Of a DNA stretch of 59,802 bases, positions 14,667 through 21,219 are shown one piece after another. Positions within the stretch are counted from its first letter, which is position 1. Each line of letters starts with the position of its first letter. This stretch comes from a virus. Made by a program: the position numbers and the translations under genes. Under the pieces are notes generated by a model. That model saw nothing but the letters and a program-made list of their open reading frames with translations. It was not told the DNA's origin and did no database searches. The DNA lies in IMG/VR virus record IMGVR_UViG_3300034167_000343, positions 1-59,802 of that record. One strand, 5' to 3'.

Positions 14667-14687
14667 CCCGCCCCCCGTAGGGGCGGG
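14667..14687 (-). promoter_or_regulatory. GC-rich hairpin, copy 1
   Basis: Perfect 8-bp arms CCCGCCCC / GGGGCGGG with a 5-base loop, just downstream of the 64-residue membrane gene. Identical arms occur at 19367-19387, again directly after a small membrane-protein gene region. No T-run. Possibly an mRNA-end stabiliser or a site for a regulator. Confidence 0.5.
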
Positions 14688-14697
14688 GACGAAGCGG

Positions 14698-14892
14698 TCA
14701 CCGAAGAAGCACCACGATCGAGATGAACCCGATGACGGCGTAGATCACGGTTGCTGCGAACGACAGGCCATCCCTGCGTTCGATCAGTGCGGTTTGGAGC
14801 TGCTCCATGTCAAGGCTCGCTTCGTACCGCCTGGGCGGTTCGTAGTGAGACCCGATGAGCACCTTGCCGGTGTTGAATGGCGGCGTTTTCAT
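14698..14892 (-). CDS. small tail-anchored membrane protein
   Basis: 64 residues from the ATG at 14892 with an ideal AGGAGG site; ATGA overlap with the upstream gene. A soluble N-terminal part 'KVLIGSHYEPPRRYEA' and helix precede one hydrophobic C-terminal segment 'FAATVIYAVIGFISIVVLL'. Probably inserted in the inner membrane by its C-terminus. Function unknown. Confidence 0.75.
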   Translation of the reverse strand: MKTPPFNTGKVLIGSHYEPPRRYEASLDMEQLQTALIERRDGLSFAATVIYAVIGFISIVVLLR

Positions 14893-15086
14893 GGCAGTAC
14901 CTCCTCTTCTGAATCTGACGATTCGCAAATCTCAAGAATATCTTGAGAGTAATGCTCATCAACCCCAGGTTCGTTATTCACGTTGAAGCATTCATTCGCA
15001 GCATCCGCCGCTGAATTCATATCTTCCGCCTCAATGGCGTACGTCTTGCGGATCACAGCCTGTATGGTTATTTTGTATGTTTTCAC
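14889..15086 (-). CDS. DpnD/PcfM-like small protein
   Basis: 65 residues, GTG start with GGAGGAG. 'MKTYKITIQAVIRKTYAIEA' then an Asp/Glu-Ala helix and 'HYSQDILEI' match the tiny alpha-beta proteins of the DpnD/PcfM group found in phages and conjugative elements. Function unknown. Coupled on both sides. Confidence 0.7.
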   Translation of the reverse strand: MKTYKITIQAVIRKTYAIEAEDMNSAADAANECFNVNNEPGVDEHYSQDILEICESSDSEEEVLP

Positions 15087-15385
15087 AACAACTCCTCCGG
15101 GATATCAATCTCATCCCCCAGTTGGCAAGCAACGTATCCGCGCATGACGGCGACCAACGGTGTTGGCCCTTCGCAATAAGTCGACGATCCGCGACCTATG
15201 CAGGTTGCCACCCAAACACCATGAGCGCCCTGCAAGGACACGCACTCACGCTCGATGATTGGCCCACCTTGGTCCCATAGTTGGGACGGCACATAAAAAT
15301 CGAGGCCGGCGTAATCTTCGCCCTCGCACTTCGCTACCGCCCAGTCAAGGGCAGGGCCAGTCAGGTCAGATGTTTTGATCTTCAT
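15083..15385 (-). CDS. DUF2591-family phage protein
   Basis: 100 residues. 'TSDLTGPALDWAVAKCEG', 'QGGPIIERECVSLQ', 'WVATCIG', 'GPTPLVAVMRGYVACQLGDE' and 'IDIPEEL' are the family landmarks. It is common in phage accessory regions; function unknown. ATG with AAAGGAAA. Confidence 0.88.
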   Translation of the reverse strand: MKIKTSDLTGPALDWAVAKCEGEDYAGLDFYVPSQLWDQGGPIIERECVSLQGAHGVWVATCIGRGSSTYCEGPTPLVAVMRGYVACQLGDEIDIPEELL

Positions 15386-15394
15386 GGTTTCCTT

Positions 15395-16060
15395 TCATGG
15401 TCTGCCGTCGGAGCCAACCCAGCCCATGCCGACGTAGTCATTGGGGTCCTCGTAGGCCGGCGGGTTTTCGCGCCAGGGCTTGATCTTCCAGTCGCCAATC
15501 ACCAAGGAGTTCTCTTCAGCGTTGCCGTACGCCCACTTCTGCGCCCAAAGCTCAAACGGAGCCACAGCAGGGAGAGGGATGTCTGGGTCGGGTATGCCGG
15601 CCTCGTCTTTTTCGTCGTACTGCCATCCCCACCAGCGGTAGTTGTCCCCCGGCGGCAAATCGTGAGAACCATCGCTGATCAGATAGCACTCGACCCAGGA
15701 CCCCTTGCGCAGGACGCTGAACCCGATGTAAGGCTCGTTGTCCTCCTGGTCGTGATCTGCGAGGTCCCAGGCTTTGTAGATTGCGGCAGATACGGCCTCA
15801 GGCGTCCAATCGCTGATGCTGGCGTAACCCAGTCCCCCGGTGTCTAAGTCGTCGGAGACAGACACTTCGATCTTGAGCTTGATGCCGTCTTCAGAGCGGA
15901 TCCGGGCTGACGCGATCTCCTTCTTGGAGCCGTACCAACCAGTGTCGAAAGGCTTGTGTTTCGCCAGGGCGGCGGCCAGGGCTTTCTCTTTTTCTGGATA
16001 CCAGTCGGCCAGACCGCAGTGGGAGCCGTCCCCGTGACTGAATTCTTCAATGATCTTCAT
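15395..16060 (-). CDS. hypothetical acidic protein
   Basis: 221 residues, ATG with AAGGAG. Trp- and Asp-rich, mixed alpha-beta by eye; includes 'HGDGSHCGLADWYPEKEKAL', 'DTGGLGYASISDWTPEAV' and 'YRWWGWQYDEKDEAG'. No family, signal peptide or membrane segment recognised. Confidence 0.7.
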   Translation of the reverse strand: MKIIEEFSHGDGSHCGLADWYPEKEKALAAALAKHKPFDTGWYGSKKEIASARIRSEDGIKLKIEVSVSDDLDTGGLGYASISDWTPEAVSAAIYKAWDLADHDQEDNEPYIGFSVLRKGSWVECYLISDGSHDLPPGDNYRWWGWQYDEKDEAGIPDPDIPLPAVAPFELWAQKWAYGNAEENSLVIGDWKIKPWRENPPAYEDPNDYVGMGWVGSDGRP

Positions 16061-16101
16061 GTGATCACTCCTTATTTAAGTTTTGTGCGTCTGTTTTAAT
16101 T

Positions 16102-16416
16102 TCAGTCATCCTTATTTTTGGATGGCTTATCACCAAGCTCCAGGTACCACGCATTGACGGCAAGGCGGCGCGTATACAGGGATTGCTTGCGCACATGCCT
16201 TACGTGGCAGTTGAATGCCTTGACCATCGGGGCATCCGTCGACCCGGTTACGGTTTGTCTGTCTTGGCTCGAATCCGTCCGCAAGATAGTCCAACCGTCG
16301 TTGCCGACCATGCGCTCATACAGGGCGTCATAGTCGGGGGTCAGTTTCATTGGAAACTCCTGAGGATCCCCGAGCCTTTCGTGAAGCAGCCCACTCAGTT
16401 TGAGCATTCGCTTCAT
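16102..16416 (-). CDS. hypothetical protein
   Basis: 104 residues from the ATG at 16416 (GGAG site, ATGA overlap with the upstream gene); the longer frame upstream overlaps a real gene in another frame. Basic C-terminal half 'CHVRHVRKQSLYTRRLAVNA' ending KPSKNKDD. Unrecognised. Confidence 0.65.
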   Translation of the reverse strand: MKRMLKLSGLLHERLGDPQEFPMKLTPDYDALYERMVGNDGWTILRTDSSQDRQTVTGSTDAPMVKAFNCHVRHVRKQSLYTRRLAVNAWYLELGDKPSKNKDD

Positions 16417-16745
16417 TCCACGGTCTCCTTGCCGGCGTGGCTCATAACGGCCTGGAGAGCAAGGTGGGAGGCCCTGGCGTTGTGGCCGCCAACGTGCCAT
16501 TCGGTGATCTCCTCCGGACGCAAACCGTCGGGGCCGCAGTAGTTCTTGCCGTTCTTCCAGTTGTAGATGGTGACGATCTCCCCGTCGTCGAAACGCAGGC
16601 CCCACTCGGCGTCCACTTTGTAGCCGTCTGCCTCCGTCGGCTGGCCAAAGGCGGCGACCAGCTGTTCGTACTTCAGGTGGACGTAACCCTGGAGGTGGGT
16701 ACCGTTGATGTCGATGTCGATTTCGTTGTGAGTCTTGAAGTCCAT
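16413..16745 (-). CDS. small conserved viral-type protein
   Basis: 110 residues, ATG with AGGAG. 'YVHLKYEQLVAAFGQPTEAD', 'GYKVDAEWGLRFDDGEIVTI', 'YNWKNGKNYCG' and 'ITEWHVGG' form a compact alpha-beta domain that I believe recurs in many phages and other dsDNA viruses; no function is known to me. Confidence 0.75.
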   Translation of the reverse strand: MDFKTHNEIDIDINGTHLQGYVHLKYEQLVAAFGQPTEADGYKVDAEWGLRFDDGEIVTIYNWKNGKNYCGPDGLRPEEITEWHVGGHNARASHLALQAVMSHAGKETVE

Positions 16746-16759
16746 GAAGAAACTCCTGG

Positions 16760-17158
16760 TTAATTCAGATCGAGGCTGACCGAAGCGTTGCGCAGAACAC
16801 TCCTGACCTCCGACTCCATGCTGTCGCTGGTTACAAAGTCGTCGGTGTTGAGGTCTTCGAAATCAGAAGCGACGGTGTCGTAGCGGTCATGGTCATAAGT
16901 GCTGTTGTGGTCTTCCAGCGCTTTGTCGACGGCTTCGCCGACAAGCTCCTCAAGTTTTTCCTTATTGACGCTTTCGACGGGGAGCCTGAGTTCCAGGGCG
17001 GCAACCCTGTGTTTGAGGGCATCGATATCGATGTCGGTGACGAATTGGCCGATGGCGTTGTTGTACTGCTGCATAACCGCAGTCATACGCGCGTCCAGTG
17101 CGCTATTGATGGCGCGATCAAAAGCCTCGCTCAGGATTTGAATCAGGGTGTCACTCAT
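16760..17158 (-). CDS. hypothetical helical protein
   Basis: 132 residues from ATG 17158 (GAGGAG). Long amphipathic helices 'QILSEAFDRAINSALDARMT' and 'DIDALKHRVAALELRLP', the second a likely coiled coil, then an acidic tail with many Asp residues. May oligomerise. ATGA overlap with the upstream gene. Confidence 0.7.
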   Translation of the reverse strand: MSDTLIQILSEAFDRAINSALDARMTAVMQQYNNAIGQFVTDIDIDALKHRVAALELRLPVESVNKEKLEELVGEAVDKALEDHNSTYDHDRYDTVASDFEDLNTDDFVTSDSMESEVRSVLRNASVSLDLN

Positions 17159-17493
17159 GCTGCGTACTCCTCGCGCACTTGGAAAATGTTTCGGAAGCTG
17201 ACCTTGGCCCGGACTTCTTCGACGGTGGTCTTGCAAGAAACGGCTTCACCCTGATCGTCGCAACCCAGGATCAGGCCCTTGCCCGCCAGAGGGCTGTGGT
17301 ACTCCGAGTGAAGGAAGAAGTGGGTCGGGTTCTTGAGGAGCCCATCGTCATCGATGAAGATCCCGTCCCCCTCAGAAATGCGGGCGCAGCCAAAGCATCC
17401 GGCGTCGATCAGGTCGTAGATATGCATGAAGTCGCCGTCGTAGTCGACCTCTGTGATGGTTTTGTCAAACGGATTGATCAAGATTGCTTTCAT
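17155..17493 (-). CDS. DUF3846-like phage protein
   Basis: 112 residues from ATG 17493 (AAGG site). 'MKAILINPFDKTITEVDYDG', 'IYDLIDAGCFGCARI', 'GIFIDDDGLLKNPTHFFL', 'PLAGKGLILGCDDQGEAV' follow the plan of a common phage protein with a beta-alpha fold, close in style to DUF3846. Function unknown. It lies directly downstream of an internal terminator. Confidence 0.75.
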   Translation of the reverse strand: MKAILINPFDKTITEVDYDGDFMHIYDLIDAGCFGCARISEGDGIFIDDDGLLKNPTHFFLHSEYHSPLAGKGLILGCDDQGEAVSCKTTVEEVRAKVSFRNIFQVREEYAA

Positions 17494-17535
17494 GAGATAC
17501 CTTCGTGTATAGGTTGGGTCGTGATGACTTTGTAA

Positions 17536-17561
17536 ATGAAAAAGGGCACCTTGCGGTGCCC
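17536..17561 (-). terminator. island terminator 2
   Basis: Minus-strand stem GGGCACC-GCAA-GGTGCCC with a GNRA-type loop, then TTTTTCATTT. It separates the 62-residue gene from the DUF3846-like gene and is the second of three terminators whose T-run continues as CATTT. Confidence 0.8.
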
Positions 17562-17581
17562 CTCTTGCCTGCTGCTGCCAC

Positions 17582-17770
17582 CTAATCCTTCGGTGGATCA
17601 TCCATGTCGATCTCCTCGAAAACCCGCCGGAAATAAACGCGGGCGTACCGCTGATCGGGCTTTTCGTGGGGAAACATTTCCTTCGCATACATCTCCGCCA
17701 ACATCTTGTTGAAGAACAACTCAGGAACAGTCGCCCCAGGGTCGGCGCCCAATACATACCAAACAACCAT
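17582..17770 (-). CDS. hypothetical protein
   Basis: 62 residues, ATG with GAGGAGGG. 'VPELFFNKMLAEMYAKEMFP' then 'YARVYFRRVFEEIDMDDPP'. Helical, amphipathic; unrecognised. Followed by a terminator. Confidence 0.65.
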   Translation of the reverse strand: MVVWYVLGADPGATVPELFFNKMLAEMYAKEMFPHEKPDQRYARVYFRRVFEEIDMDDPPKD

Positions 17771-17782
17771 GGTTCCCTCCTC

Positions 17783-18094
17783 TCAGTAAAAGATTTCGGT
17801 GCGGATGGAATCCGATTCCATCAGGTCACCCCAGCACCCGACGCGCAAGCGCGGCCCGACGAACAGGACCGTGGTGGCGTAGGTGTCGCCTGCGTTGCAG
17901 TAATAGACATGCTTACCGCTGCGCTTGTGGACACCCAGATACTCCACCCCGGACGTACGCAGGATGGCGTCGATGTCCTCCCTTGCGCGCCGGGTAACAA
18001 GGTCGTTCTTCCAGATATTGCGGATCGCCTTGGCGTCCTCCTCGGTAACGTCCTTGATTTCCATCAGGGACTTAACGGTCGCTGCTGTCCTCAT
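17783..18094 (-). CDS. hypothetical protein
   Basis: 103 residues, ATG with GGAGG. N-terminal helices, then 'GVEYLGVHKRSGKHVYYCNA' and 'GDTYATTVLFVGPRLRVG', a beta-rich half seen in other small phage proteins of unknown function. Overlaps the preceding gene by 23 bp. Confidence 0.7.
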   Translation of the reverse strand: MRTAATVKSLMEIKDVTEEDAKAIRNIWKNDLVTRRAREDIDAILRTSGVEYLGVHKRSGKHVYYCNAGDTYATTVLFVGPRLRVGCWGDLMESDSIRTEIFY

Positions 18095-18242
18095 AAAGCC
18101 TCCTCTCGGCGGAGCGCAACATGAGGCAGGCCGCCAGCAGGGCGTCGCGTTGCGACGGGTACAACTCGTTGATTGAGTTGCTCATGTACTCCAGCGTCTC
18201 AGCGACGCGCAGGAAGTGCTCCGGTTGGTATTCAAAAGTCAT
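18072..18242 (-). CDS. 56-residue hypothetical protein
   Basis: Starts at ATG 18242 (AAAGGA site) inside the end of the upstream gene. Helical: 'PEHFLRVAETLEYMSNSINE' and 'QRDALLAACLMLRSAERRL'. Unrecognised. Confidence 0.65.
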   Translation of the reverse strand: MTFEYQPEHFLRVAETLEYMSNSINELYPSQRDALLAACLMLRSAERRLYEDSSDR

Positions 18243-18543
18243 GCTCGTCCTTTCTTGAGGCCAGGGTCGGCGCCCGGTCCCTGCTTCTCTCAAGAACCCA
18301 GGACGACACGATCCTGCGCGTCGAGAGAACTGAGAAGCCGCCATCAGCTGCTTGCTTAATTCTTTCTGGCTCAACCAGATCCATCGGGGTTGAGTAGTAC
18401 TCCGAATTTTCGTCCCCGAATCTTGCGATTACAGATGGGTCGAAACCATTGCACACGTACCAGTCCTCAACAACGCCAGTGATTGCGACGATGGACGCCA
18501 CAAAATTGCAGCTCTTGCAGTAATGCCTGTACCTGGGTTTCAT
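18232..18543 (-). CDS. hypothetical protein with Cys pair
   Basis: 103 residues, ATG with GGAGG. 'YCKSC' close to the N-terminus could hold a metal with His7 or Cys31. The rest is mixed and unrecognised. Coupled to the upstream gene by ATGA. Confidence 0.65.
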   Translation of the reverse strand: MKPRYRHYCKSCNFVASIVAITGVVEDWYVCNGFDPSVIARFGDENSEYYSTPMDLVEPERIKQAADGGFSVLSTRRIVSSWVLERSRDRAPTLASRKDEHDF

Positions 18544-18800
18544 GATCCCTCCAGAACCGGGTTGATGTAGGAGCCGCCGTAAAGCAGGGACTCCGGCGTG
18601 GCGTTGGATTCACCCTCGGCGTACGCGCGGGCGTAACGCTCCTCGGCGTACCTGGACTCAATCTCCAGGAGGCACTCAATCTCACCGAGGCAGTTCTCAA
18701 ACACGCTGACCCAGCCGTGATTGCTCTCGATGGGAACGGTTTGAACGCCCAGCTTGATGGCGAGGCGGGCGATATAGATTTGCAATGCTGTTTCAGACAT
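18540..18800 (-). CDS. hypothetical helical protein
   Basis: 86 residues, ATG with AAGG. 'LQIYIARLAIKLGV' then 'GEIECLLEIESRYAEERYAR' helix. Unrecognised. Confidence 0.65.
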   Translation of the reverse strand: MSETALQIYIARLAIKLGVQTVPIESNHGWVSVFENCLGEIECLLEIESRYAEERYARAYAEGESNATPESLLYGGSYINPVLEGS

Positions 18801-18849
18801 CGATAACCTTCATGTAGAGATTGAAACGTGAGGACCCTCTAGCTCAAAC

Positions 18850-18877
18850 GGAGGCCGAGGCTTTCGCCCCGACCTCC
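18850..18877 (-). promoter_or_regulatory. tetraloop-capped hairpin after 18883 gene
   Basis: Minus-strand 12-bp stem with two mismatches capped by GAAA, starting 5 bases after the stop of the 145-residue gene. No T-run, so it is more likely an mRNA-end or processing structure than a terminator. Confidence 0.4.
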
Positions 18878-18882
18878 TTCGC

Positions 18883-19320
18883 TCAGAACGGCGCCGCTTC
18901 CTCCACGGGAGCCGTGCGCACCGCATCCGTGCGACCCCTCTGCCGCATGTCAGCGCCTAAGACGCCGCGCGTGAGATGGCGACGGATCTCAGCGATCAGC
19001 GCTTCCTGAGCAACCCGACGAGCTGGTCCTTCAGCCATGTCCATGGCGTCGAGGCGCAGGCAGACGTCGATCTGCATGCTCTTGAACACCTGCGGGCACC
19101 CCGAGTAGTCGCGGGGAATCCAGCCGAGCTGGGCGCCGAGAGACTGCGCCTTTGCGTGAGAAGCGTCGGATGCGTACTTCGTCCAGCGCTCGGCATCGAG
19201 GGAGCGGATCGCCTCGAAGGCGACGTCGAAGCTCGCGTGAGCCTCGGCATGGGTGTCGGTGGTGATGCCAGCTTTGATGAGTCGGCTGACCATGGAAGGG
19301 GTAGGTACGCGAACGGACAT
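18883..19320 (-). CDS. hypothetical protein
   Basis: 145 residues from ATG 19320 (AGGAG). Alpha-helical with 'MVSRLIKAGITTDTHAEAHA', 'SHAKAQSLGAQLGWIPRDYS' and a Cys-containing 'FKSMQIDVCLRLDAMD'. Unrecognised; cytoplasmic by composition. Confidence 0.7.
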   Translation of the reverse strand: MSVRVPTPSMVSRLIKAGITTDTHAEAHASFDVAFEAIRSLDAERWTKYASDASHAKAQSLGAQLGWIPRDYSGCPQVFKSMQIDVCLRLDAMDMAEGPARRVAQEALIAEIRRHLTRGVLGADMRQRGRTDAVRTAPVEEAAPF

Positions 19321-19366
19321 GGTGTCTCTCCTGAATGGGTAGAAGGGAAAAAGGGAAAGCGGACGT

Positions 19367-19387
19367 CCCGCCCCCCAACGGGGCGGG
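19367..19387 (-). promoter_or_regulatory. GC-rich hairpin, copy 2
   Basis: Arms CCCGCCCC / GGGGCGGG, the same as at 14667-14687, with a different 5-base loop. Flanking bases are similar as well (GGAAAGCGGA before the stem here, GGAAGCGGAG there). On the minus strand it lies between the 50-residue membrane gene and the 145-residue gene. Confidence 0.5.
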
Positions 19388-19408
19388 AAAGGACGCGGAG
19401 ATAAGCGC

Positions 19409-19561
19409 TCAGTCGACGGCAAAGAAGGCAGCCGTCACTCCACAGAGGAGCATCGACAAGCCCGCATCAAAGGGCTCAATGAGATTCAGACCAGCGCCCA
19501 GGGCTGTGATGGCAAAACCCAAAACAGATACAGCGACAACGAACCAAGATGCGATTTGCAT
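19409..19561 (-). CDS. 50-residue two-segment membrane protein
   Basis: ATG at 19561 with AAGGAAA. Hydrophobic segments 'WFVVAVSVLGFAITALGAG' and 'AGLSMLLCGVTAAFFA' separated by a short polar turn, so a small hairpin membrane protein. Function unknown; small membrane proteins of this kind sometimes act in superinfection exclusion, which is only a guess. Confidence 0.65.
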   Translation of the reverse strand: MQIASWFVVAVSVLGFAITALGAGLNLIEPFDAGLSMLLCGVTAAFFAVD

Positions 19562-19571
19562 GAGATTTCCT

Positions 19572-19772
19572 TCAGCGGGCGTAATTGCGGTAGTAACTCT
19601 GGCAGCGCTTGTAGTCGGAGTAGTTCTGAACTCCGCTACCAAGGCAGGTAAAGCACTTGCCCGAGAACCCTTTGAATACTCCGTTCTCTACGGTGCCTCG
19701 ACCGTAGAAAACCCCTTTTCCGTCGCACTTCGGGCATTTGACGGATTGACCTTTCTTTACTTCTGCGTACAT
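19572..19772 (-). CDS. DnaJ-type zinc-finger microprotein
   Basis: 66 residues, ATG with GGAG. Two CxxCxGxG-like repeats, 'CPKCDGKG' and 'CFTCLGSG', as in the Cys-rich domain of DnaJ, with no J domain. Likely one zinc site; it may bind unfolded protein or RNA. It follows directly on a terminator fused to its ribosome site. Confidence 0.75.
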   Translation of the reverse strand: MYAEVKKGQSVKCPKCDGKGVFYGRGTVENGVFKGFSGKCFTCLGSGVQNYSDYKRCQSYYRNYAR

Positions 19773-19787
19773 AGGAACTCCAGAAAT

Positions 19788-19810
19788 GAAAAAACCCGCC
19801 GAAGCGGGTT
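19788..19810 (-). terminator. island terminator 3
   Basis: Minus-strand stem AACCCGC-TTCG-GCGGGTT with a UUCG tetraloop and TTTTTT, followed by CATTTCTGGAG. The sequence from the T-run to GGAG is the same as before the amidoligase gene. It lies after the first gene of the island. Confidence 0.85.
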
Positions 19811-19828
19811 GGTTTGGGGCAGCGAGCT

Positions 19829-20131
19829 TCAGAAGAACTCGTAGTCGTCCAGGTCGGACAGCGACCCGGGCTCAGGTGATGCAGGCGGCGTCTCGCCCCG
19901 CCCAAGGCTCTCGGCGATCAGGTACTCGGTGAGGCACTGGCTGAGGTAGGCGATCTCCTCCTCTTCTGTGAAGAACACGGCTTCCTCAGGGTGAGGCTGC
20001 GGCGGTCCAGCGTAGAAGGGGTTGCGCATCCAGACGTCGCGAGGATCGAGGATCCAGGCGGAATCAGAACGCTCTCGGCCTGCGTTGAAGGCGTACTCAC
20101 GCATGGCGTCAGAGTGGGTGGCGAAAGGCAT
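19829..20131 (-). CDS. hypothetical protein, first gene of the leftward island
   Basis: 100 residues from ATG 20131 (GGAGA site). 'MREYAFNAGRERSDSAWILD' then an acidic helix 'EEEEIAYLSQCLTEYL' and an acidic tail. Unrecognised. Its promoter should lie in the palindrome-bearing intergenic region to the right. Confidence 0.65.
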   Translation of the reverse strand: MPFATHSDAMREYAFNAGRERSDSAWILDPRDVWMRNPFYAGPPQPHPEEAVFFTEEEEIAYLSQCLTEYLIAESLGRGETPPASPEPGSLSDLDDYEFF

Positions 20132-20478
20132 GGTCAGTCTCCAGGTTGCGTTATGAATCAAGGGTTTAGGGTTTCGGTATCGAACAGGGGGTCAGCGATA
20201 CCTAAAACGAACCCGCATCGAAGGGTGGTTACCCCTCTCGTAGGGAGGGGTAAACAACCGATCCAACCATCACAACCGATTGATAGTCCGTCGGAAAGTG
20301 AGCAAATACGGGCCTTCCAGCCGTTCTTGTGCTTTGGATGTGACGAGATTGACCGCCAAACCCCTGGATGCCGGCGAAGCTGACGGCGGTGATCGACCAC
20401 CGGGCGGTGGGGGTGGGTGGGGGGTGGCACCTGGACTCAGTACACAGGTGGTGGGGGTATGAGGACTCCACTGCTATC

Positions 20479-20526
20479 CCCACCTCAAGCACGTGGCTTA
20501 CCCACCTCAAGCACGCACCTCAGGCA
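20479..20526 (+). repeat. direct repeats, 22-bp period
   Basis: CCCACCTCAAGCACG occurs exactly at 20479-20493 and 20501-20515; a third, degenerate unit (CACCTCAGGCA) follows at 20516-20526. Iteron-like, but only two perfect units are present. Confidence 0.6.
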
Positions 20527-20662
20527 ATCCAATCCCCTACCCACAGATGCCGCCAGAAGCCACGCAATGGGCCCAAGGCGGCGAGATCGTGGGCGGGTGG
20601 CTACCCTACCCCCATGTGGACCATCTGAAGCCGCCACGGGGGTGTTCTGGGACCCCCTGACT

Positions 20663-20707
20663 TTCTGTATCTTTACCTACAGAACGACTGTCTACCTTAG
20701 TAGACAG
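20663..20707. promoter_or_regulatory. two inverted repeats at the left of the palindrome field
   Basis: TTCTGTA / TACAGAA (20663-20669 and 20678-20684) and CTGTCTAC / GTAGACAG (20688-20695 and 20700-20707), both perfect. The second could form a strong 8-bp hairpin with a 4-base loop. Confidence 0.5.
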
Positions 20708-20745
20708 GAGTTCTCATGTCTCTTCTCTTAAAGAACAGATCATTT

Positions 20746-20763
20746 ACTACGGTATACCGTAGT
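20746..20763. promoter_or_regulatory. 18-bp palindromic operator, site 1
   Basis: ACTACGGTATACCGTAGT is a perfect 18-bp palindrome. It is bracketed by further arms: TCTCTTA (20724-20730) / TAAGAGA (20764-20770) and AAAGAAC (20730-20736) / GTTCTTT (20773-20779). Its core CGGTATACCG recurs at 20893-20902. Confidence 0.7.
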
Positions 20764-20791
20764 TAAGAGATAGTTCTTTGTTCTTTTATAC

Positions 20792-20862
20792 GGAATATCT
20801 GTATTCCTTAGAAGAGAACCATCTGTAGAAAAGATTCTTTTGTATTCTTGTACAAGGAATAC
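20792..20862. promoter_or_regulatory. two GAATA/TATTC inverted repeats
   Basis: GGAATA-TCTG-TATTCC (20792-20807) and GTATTC / GAATAC (20842-20847 and 20857-20862) around the palindrome TTGTACAA. They share half-sites, so they may be two binding sites for one protein. Confidence 0.5.
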
Positions 20863-20873
20863 CGGTTTTCTTT

Positions 20874-20903
20874 ACTACGGTTAACCGTAGTACGGTATAC
20901 CGA
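20874..20903. promoter_or_regulatory. 18-bp palindromic operator, site 2, with half-copy site 3
   Basis: ACTACGGTTAACCGTAGT (20874-20891) is a perfect palindrome differing from site 1 only in the central TA/AT step. It runs straight into CGGTATACCG (20893-20902), the core of site 1 again. Three copies of CGGTWWACCG within 160 bp is a typical repressor-operator layout. Confidence 0.7.
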
Positions 20904-21219
20904 TGGTAGAGAAAACAGAGAGAAAGAGAAAGAAAGAGAGCAAGATGTGTGCCAGCTCTCTCATCCCTAAGGGGTGAACCCCCTGGACCTATACCCCTGG
21001 ACCATTCGGAAACCCGCGCCAATGCTGGGTTTCAGGGGGCAGGACATAGATCCCACCGACACTGCGTTTGCAGTTGCTCTGTCCCAGCGGTTGGTGGGCT
21101 AAAACCTCCGCAGCGCGGGCTGCAAAGTCTCCTCCTGGTGGTGACCGCGCCGGCTGACCCACGTCACGGGTCACTTCGACCCCCGGCTACATTCGCCAGC
21201 CATAAGGAGTCACACCATC

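Larger units (their letters stand above)
20132..21219. promoter_or_regulatory. 1.1-kb non-coding divergent control region
   Basis: Open frames here have poor composition and no ribosome sites, so no gene is called. Contents: hairpin with arms TTACCCCTC / GAGGGGTAA (20229-20253), a G-run tract (20402-20424), 22-bp-period direct repeats (20479-20526), an AT-rich palindrome field (20663-20903), a polypurine tract (about 20906-20943) and 250 bp of GC-rich leader before the terminase genes. It must hold the promoter of the leftward island and probably that of the late operon. Confidence 0.6.
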
